Shown: piece by piece, positions 5,459-8,003 of the stretch
Position numbering within the stretch: the stretch's first letter is position 1
Layout of the letters: each line of letters opens with the position of its first letter
NCBI RefSeq assembly: GCF_000178475.1
Contig: NZ_ADNY01000043.1
Coordinates: 1-8,003, forward strand
DNA from: Lactobacillus amylolyticus DSM 11664
Lineage (GTDB): Bacteria; Bacillota; Bacilli; Lactobacillales; Lactobacillaceae
Length of the DNA stretch: 8,003 nt
Direction: 5' to 3'
Notes under the pieces: model-generated
Database searches by the model: none
The model's input: only the letters and a program-made list of their open reading frames with translations
Told to the model about the DNA's origin: nothing
Made by a program: the position numbers and the translations under genes

Positions 5459-5905
5459 TTAATTTTCATGCAAAAATACTTTAACGACCAAATAAAGCTT
5501 CTTGCCATCCCAGTGGAATTGCTTCGTTTTCCCCGTCAACAAATTGCCTTCATCCATCAGGCGACTCAAAATCAGGTTATGCTCTCTTGGCAAATAGCCG
5601 AACTTCAAGCCGGTTGTCGTGTAAACGGCAATGGCATGCTTATCGGCTTCATTGTTAGGCTCTCTTATCAAAACCAGCGGATCATTCTCCTGCAATTTTG
5701 GAATGACGTGGTTTTGCAGATCCTGATATTGACTGCCTGCAAGCTCGCAGCCATATAGGAACACATCACGTGAAGTCTTGGAATTGTTGTAATAGAGCTT
5801 CTTCAGCTCATCTATTTGGGTTTGCAAGTTGTCCATACGGTCGAGCATGTCTTCGAAAAAGCCCTCCGGCGGCATGACAATGGTATCGTGATTATGAATT
5901 TCCAT
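5459..5905 (-). CDS. HIRAN-domain protein (148 aa)
   Basis: Residues about 48-145 form a HIRAN domain. The diagnostic pieces are FLYGCELAGSQYQDL at the first strand, the REPNNEADKHAIAVY box (81-95) and KFGYLPREHN (101-110), followed by a last strand KKLYLVVKVFL. In the HLTF/Rad5 family the domain binds free 3'-OH ends of single-stranded DNA and guides the enzyme to damaged or stalled forks; in bacteria it is found alone or next to nucleases and helicases. The N-terminus (17-38, EDMLDRMDNLQTQIDELKKL) is a short coiled coil, so it may dimerise or dock to a partner. The ATG at 5905 is preceded by AGAGG at 8 nt. It is the first gene of an operon with the PD-(D/E)XK nuclease, which suggests it is the DNA-end or lesion sensor for that nuclease. 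The family is secure; the job is inference. Confidence 0.9.
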   Translation of the reverse strand: MEIHNHDTIVMPPEGFFEDMLDRMDNLQTQIDELKKLYYNNSKTSRDVFLYGCELAGSQYQDLQNHVIPKLQENDPLVLIREPNNEADKHAIAVYTTTGLKFGYLPREHNLILSRLMDEGNLLTGKTKQFHWDGKKLYLVVKVFLHEN

Positions 5906-5961
5906 TTGGATAGCCTCTTTTCTATATTTGGCTATCGGTAAAATATTAATATTTTACTTTT

Positions 5962-5992
5962 ATTATAATGGATAAGCTTATAATTTAGACAA
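5962..5992 (-). promoter_or_regulatory. Candidate promoter of the HIRAN-nuclease operon
   Basis: On the minus strand a perfect -10 TATAAT (5962-5967) lies 57 nt upstream of the HIRAN start codon. The nearest -35 is TTGTCT (5987-5992), giving a long 19-nt spacer, so strength is probably modest. The transcribed leader contains an AT-rich near-palindrome (AAATATTAATATTTTA, 5941-5956) of unknown meaning. Confidence 0.4.
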
Positions 5993-6012
5993 TTGATAGA
6001 AATATTTGTATT

Positions 6013-6036
6013 AAAAAAATCCCCGTTTGAGGGGAT
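6013..6036 (-). terminator. Rho-independent terminator after the secreted nuclease gene
   Basis: A 6-bp GC-rich stem (ATCCCC 6019-6024 with GGGGAT 6031-6036) and 6-nt loop are followed on the minus strand by a T7 run (6013-6019). It begins 21 nt beyond the stop codon at 6058 and separates this operon from the HIRAN promoter. Confidence 0.9.
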
Positions 6037-6057
6037 ACATTTTAATTTATATTTGAA

Positions 6058-6903
6058 CTATCCTACTCGACTAGTACCATCAGAATAATTCAAAGTTACG
6101 CCATTTTGAACATTAAAAATATAAACATTGAAGTGAACTGCATTTGAACCAGTTGATTGACCTTCCATTTCAACACCACGAGCCAGCAATTCATTACCAC
6201 GGAAAATTGGCGTTACACGATATCGAACATAGTTTGATCTACTTTCTTTAATGTAGTCAGCCACTTCATTCTCATAACGAAGCATATCTGGATCGTTCAA
6301 CTGTCTGGTTCCAGTCATCAGGTTCTTGATATTATTGTTTTGCCCTGTCAACTGATATCCAATTAAGTGACAGCGATTATAAAGCCACCCACCTGCAATA
6401 CGTTTATTATGCCAACCTGTTGGATCAACATGCAGAGGTTCACGTTCACTATTAGGCATCAAAGATTCATTCAGCAATGCATTAGCGGCTGTTACTCGAT
6501 TCAGCCCATCAAGATCACCATATTTTTGCCATGCGCCTTGGCTTGTATTTAGATCACTCTTTGTAAACTTAGGATCATTATTATTAACTGTAATAACATC
6601 TTTACCAGAATAATTTAGACTTGCTAGTTTTGCTTCGCTGACTGATTCAACGGTTTTGCCTGAATATTTCTTAAGCTGTTTGCGAAGTTTTGCAATCTTT
6701 TTATCTAGACTAACAATTTTCTTTTCAGTCTTTGTATTCTGTTTCTCAATCTTCTTCGATTTGGTTTCATCAGTACGATCATATTTAATGACTGTTTTTA
6801 CTTTTGCAATGACAGTTTGATCTACTTGAGGATTGCTAATCGCACCAGCACTGCCAAAAAGCAAAAGGACACCTGAGACAGTCGCAATAATTTTCTTATT
6901 CAT
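6058..6903 (-). CDS. Secreted DNA/RNA non-specific endonuclease (EndA/DNA-entry nuclease type)
   Basis: The N-terminus is a signal peptide or signal anchor (MNKK, then a hydrophobic core IIATVSGVLLLFGSAGA, possible cleavage near A19-A21). A Lys-rich coiled coil spans about 45-80. The catalytic domain follows (about 100-281): GGWLYNRCHLIGYQLTGQN holds the general-base His (H179, in NRCH where the Serratia/EndA group has DRGH) and the metal-binding Asn region NNNIKNLMTGTRQLN (N194). C-terminal strands NYVRYRVTPIF and VHFNVYIFN complete the beta-beta-alpha-metal fold. Length 281 is usual for Gram-positive secreted members, which cut extracellular DNA for uptake, feeding or clearing NETs. The ATG at 6903 overlaps the stop of the upstream membrane-protein gene (TAATG), pointing to translational coupling and a shared function at the cell surface. 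The gene appears intact, with a terminator right after. Confidence 0.9.
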   Translation of the reverse strand: MNKKIIATVSGVLLLFGSAGAISNPQVDQTVIAKVKTVIKYDRTDETKSKKIEKQNTKTEKKIVSLDKKIAKLRKQLKKYSGKTVESVSEAKLASLNYSGKDVITVNNNDPKFTKSDLNTSQGAWQKYGDLDGLNRVTAANALLNESLMPNSEREPLHVDPTGWHNKRIAGGWLYNRCHLIGYQLTGQNNNIKNLMTGTRQLNDPDMLRYENEVADYIKESRSNYVRYRVTPIFRGNELLARGVEMEGQSTGSNAVHFNVYIFNVQNGVTLNYSDGTSRVG

Positions 6904-7526
6904 TATCTCTTAGCCTTTCTATAACCAGCGTTAATTGCATCCTGTTCACTGTTGAAGTAGACAGCATTTGCAGAATTCATTCGATAACCAGCCTGTCCTG
7001 GAACGTGATAAATCTTTGTGTTTTTATTGCCAACGATTTTACCAGAATCGGCAGTATCCATATCTCCTCTTCCTGCTCCATTGCTGGATGAAGAGTGGTG
7101 CGTTGTAGCAGTCGATCTGTGATGTGTAACGGTCGTTTGCTCGCTGCTGTGCTTTTTGGCCTCTTGCTGTGCTTTCTTAGCTGCATCTAATTCCGCAACT
7201 AGTTTGTCATATTCTTTCTGCTTCTTTTTCTCTTCAGTATTTAAAACCTTTTCTTTCGCCTGATCCTTGGCCAGTCTTTGAACGCCAACTTTTTTAACAA
7301 CAACGTGCATTTTAGGCGCAGACGCCGTATTGCTGGTTGTATCTTCATCATCATGCAAGGAATTTACCCAACAACAAAAAAGCACAAATACAGTAATTAC
7401 TGAGCCCAGAGCTGACCAGGCAATTTTGTGCTTTCTATTTTTAAAAACAAATTTTTTAAATAAATAATATGGGGCCAAATAGTACCAAAACAGAACCCAT
7501 AATAAAATCCTCCAAAATCGATTCAT
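6903..7526 (-). CDS. Membrane protein with coiled coil and C-terminal YHVPG domain (207 aa)
   Basis: Two hydrophobic segments (about 5-24 and 36-54, the second containing a CC pair) anchor the protein. Next come a Lys/Glu/Ala coiled coil (about 85-126), a low-complexity His/Ser/Thr linker (127-150, THHRSTATTHHSSSS) and a compact C-terminal domain of about 45 residues, KIVGNKNTKIYHVPG then YRMNSANAVYFNSEQDAINA and GYRKAKR. That GN-x-x-S/T-x-x-YH-x-PG ... F-x-S/T-E-x-x-A-x-x-AGYR pattern also occurs as a C-terminal module on secreted nuclease-type proteins; its role is unproven. The ATG at 7526 has AAGGTGG 9 nt upstream. The stop overlaps the nuclease start by 1 nt, so it may tether or present the nuclease, or bind DNA at the surface. 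The His-rich linker could bind metal (speculative). Function unknown. Confidence 0.85.
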   Translation of the reverse strand: MNRFWRILLWVLFWYYLAPYYLFKKFVFKNRKHKIAWSALGSVITVFVLFCCWVNSLHDDEDTTSNTASAPKMHVVVKKVGVQRLAKDQAKEKVLNTEEKKKQKEYDKLVAELDAAKKAQQEAKKHSSEQTTVTHHRSTATTHHSSSSNGAGRGDMDTADSGKIVGNKNTKIYHVPGQAGYRMNSANAVYFNSEQDAINAGYRKAKR

Positions 7527-7610
7527 TTTATTCTACCACCTTAAATTTTCTATAAACTCCAGTTCAAGTTTACACCTACTCTAAGTAATTAAGGCAGTCT
7601 TTTTAGGCAT

Positions 7611-7642
7611 AAAAAAACAGAAGATTTTAATTAATCTTCTGT
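7611..7642 (-). terminator. Rho-independent terminator overlapping the channel stop codon
   Basis: A perfect 10-bp stem (ACAGAAGATT 7617-7626 with AATCTTCTGT 7633-7642) and 6-nt loop are followed on the minus strand by T7 (7611-7617). The channel's last codons lie in the stem's first arm and its TAA (7631-7633) straddles the stem/loop boundary, so translation runs into the hairpin. Confidence 0.92.
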
Positions 7643-8003
7643 ACTATTTTGTTTTAAAGCAGAGATTTCACTTTTTAAATCCTTATTTTGTTTTTCTAGT
7701 TCATTTAGTTTGGACATAATCATTTCAAATTTTTTATTATCACTAGATTGATCTTCGTCAGAATCACTTTTTACAAAGTAGGTCGTAATTGAACTAGTCA
7801 ACATTCCTATGATCCCAATACCAACAATCATCAATAATAAAGCAATAATTTTCCCGACTATTGTATGAGGTGAAATGTCACCATAGCCTACGGTTGTAGC
7901 AGTGGCAATCGCCCACCAAAATGATTCTCCTAACGAAACATGTTCACTTAGTGAATATGCTACAGCTCCTATGATAAGAAAAACTAAACTAATATATAGT
8001 AGA
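7631..8003 (-). CDS. Two-TM potassium channel, C-terminal part (N-terminus beyond window)
   Basis: The frame is open to the right edge (first full codon at 8002), so 123 residues are visible and the start lies outside. In order: a helix LLYISLVFLIIGAVAYSL; a pore helix and filter FWWAIATATTVGYGDISP with the K+-selective TVGYG signature; a second helix KIIALLLMIVGIGIIGML; and a cytoplasmic tail with an acidic stretch (SDSDEDQSSD) and a coiled coil (about the last 30 residues, MIMSKLNELEKQNKDL and onward). That is a KcsA/two-pore-helix-like channel subunit; whether extra helices precede it (voltage-sensor type) cannot be seen. The coiled coil presumably holds a tetramer together. An internal ATG at 7834 falls inside the second helix and is not a start. 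The gene is followed immediately by its terminator. Confidence 0.93.
   Translation of the reverse strand, partial: LLYISLVFLIIGAVAYSLSEHVSLGESFWWAIATATTVGYGDISPHTIVGKIIALLLMIVGIGIIGMLTSSITTYFVKSDSDEDQSSDNKKFEMIMSKLNELEKQNKDLKSEISALKQNSTED

Noticed and set aside
5468..5758. Plus-strand open frame opposite the HIRAN gene
   Set aside because: Antisense of an unmistakable HIRAN domain.
7631..7834. Separate 67-aa coiled-coil protein starting at the ATG at 7834
   Set aside because: The same frame continues upstream through a TVGYG filter and a first helix, so the ATG is internal to a channel.

Overview
The window reads as chromosome of a low-GC Lactobacillus, most likely the L. helveticus / crispatus / acidophilus neighbourhood. 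The basis is the AT-rich codon use, strong AGGAGG-type ribosome binding sites, U-tailed hairpin terminators, an LPxTG-type surface-protein remnant and a DNA-entry-type secreted nuclease. The high density of broken genes would fit a dairy species such as L. helveticus. The species is inference; no marker gene is present.

Left part (1-1386, minus strand): a 76-residue unrecognised charged protein with its own promoter; a dead LPxTG surface-protein gene (frameshift plus stop in the sorting signal) with promoter and terminator; and an intact four-helix membrane protein (GTG start) with terminator. Middle part (about 1397-3771) is a graveyard. It holds an Asn/Asp-rich minus-strand fragment, a GNAT acetyltransferase lacking its N-terminus, a short-chain dehydrogenase lacking its Rossmann N-terminus and frameshifted by an exact 14-bp tandem duplication, a frameshifted possible winged-helix gene that runs into six degenerate 24-bp tandem repeats, and a P-loop ATPase pseudogene readable over about 670 bp with two in-frame stops.

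Right part (3792-8003, all minus strand). First comes a two-gene operon: a HIRAN-domain protein (5459-5905) followed 33 nt later by a PD-(D/E)XK nuclease of the RecB/QxxxY type (3875-5425). The nuclease is an internal tandem duplication: the N-terminal copy keeps the D-F-K and QxxxY residues and the C-terminal copy has lost them. Its reading frame seems to have been shortened by a late nonsense codon and a 1-nt shift, since about 27 further residues and a terminator follow. Next is a 1-nt-overlapping pair: a two-helix membrane protein with a C-terminal YHVPG domain (6903-7526) and a secreted DNA/RNA non-specific endonuclease (6058-6903). Last is the 3' part of a two-TM potassium channel with a TVGYG filter, running off the right edge.

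The strongest candidate for an undescribed system is the HIRAN + duplicated-nuclease operon. A 3'-end or lesion sensor beside a nuclease with one live and one dead copy suggests DNA repair, replication-fork processing or defence. The secreted nuclease pair is more likely about DNA uptake or scavenging. No CRISPR array, tRNA, rRNA, transposase or phage structural gene was seen.
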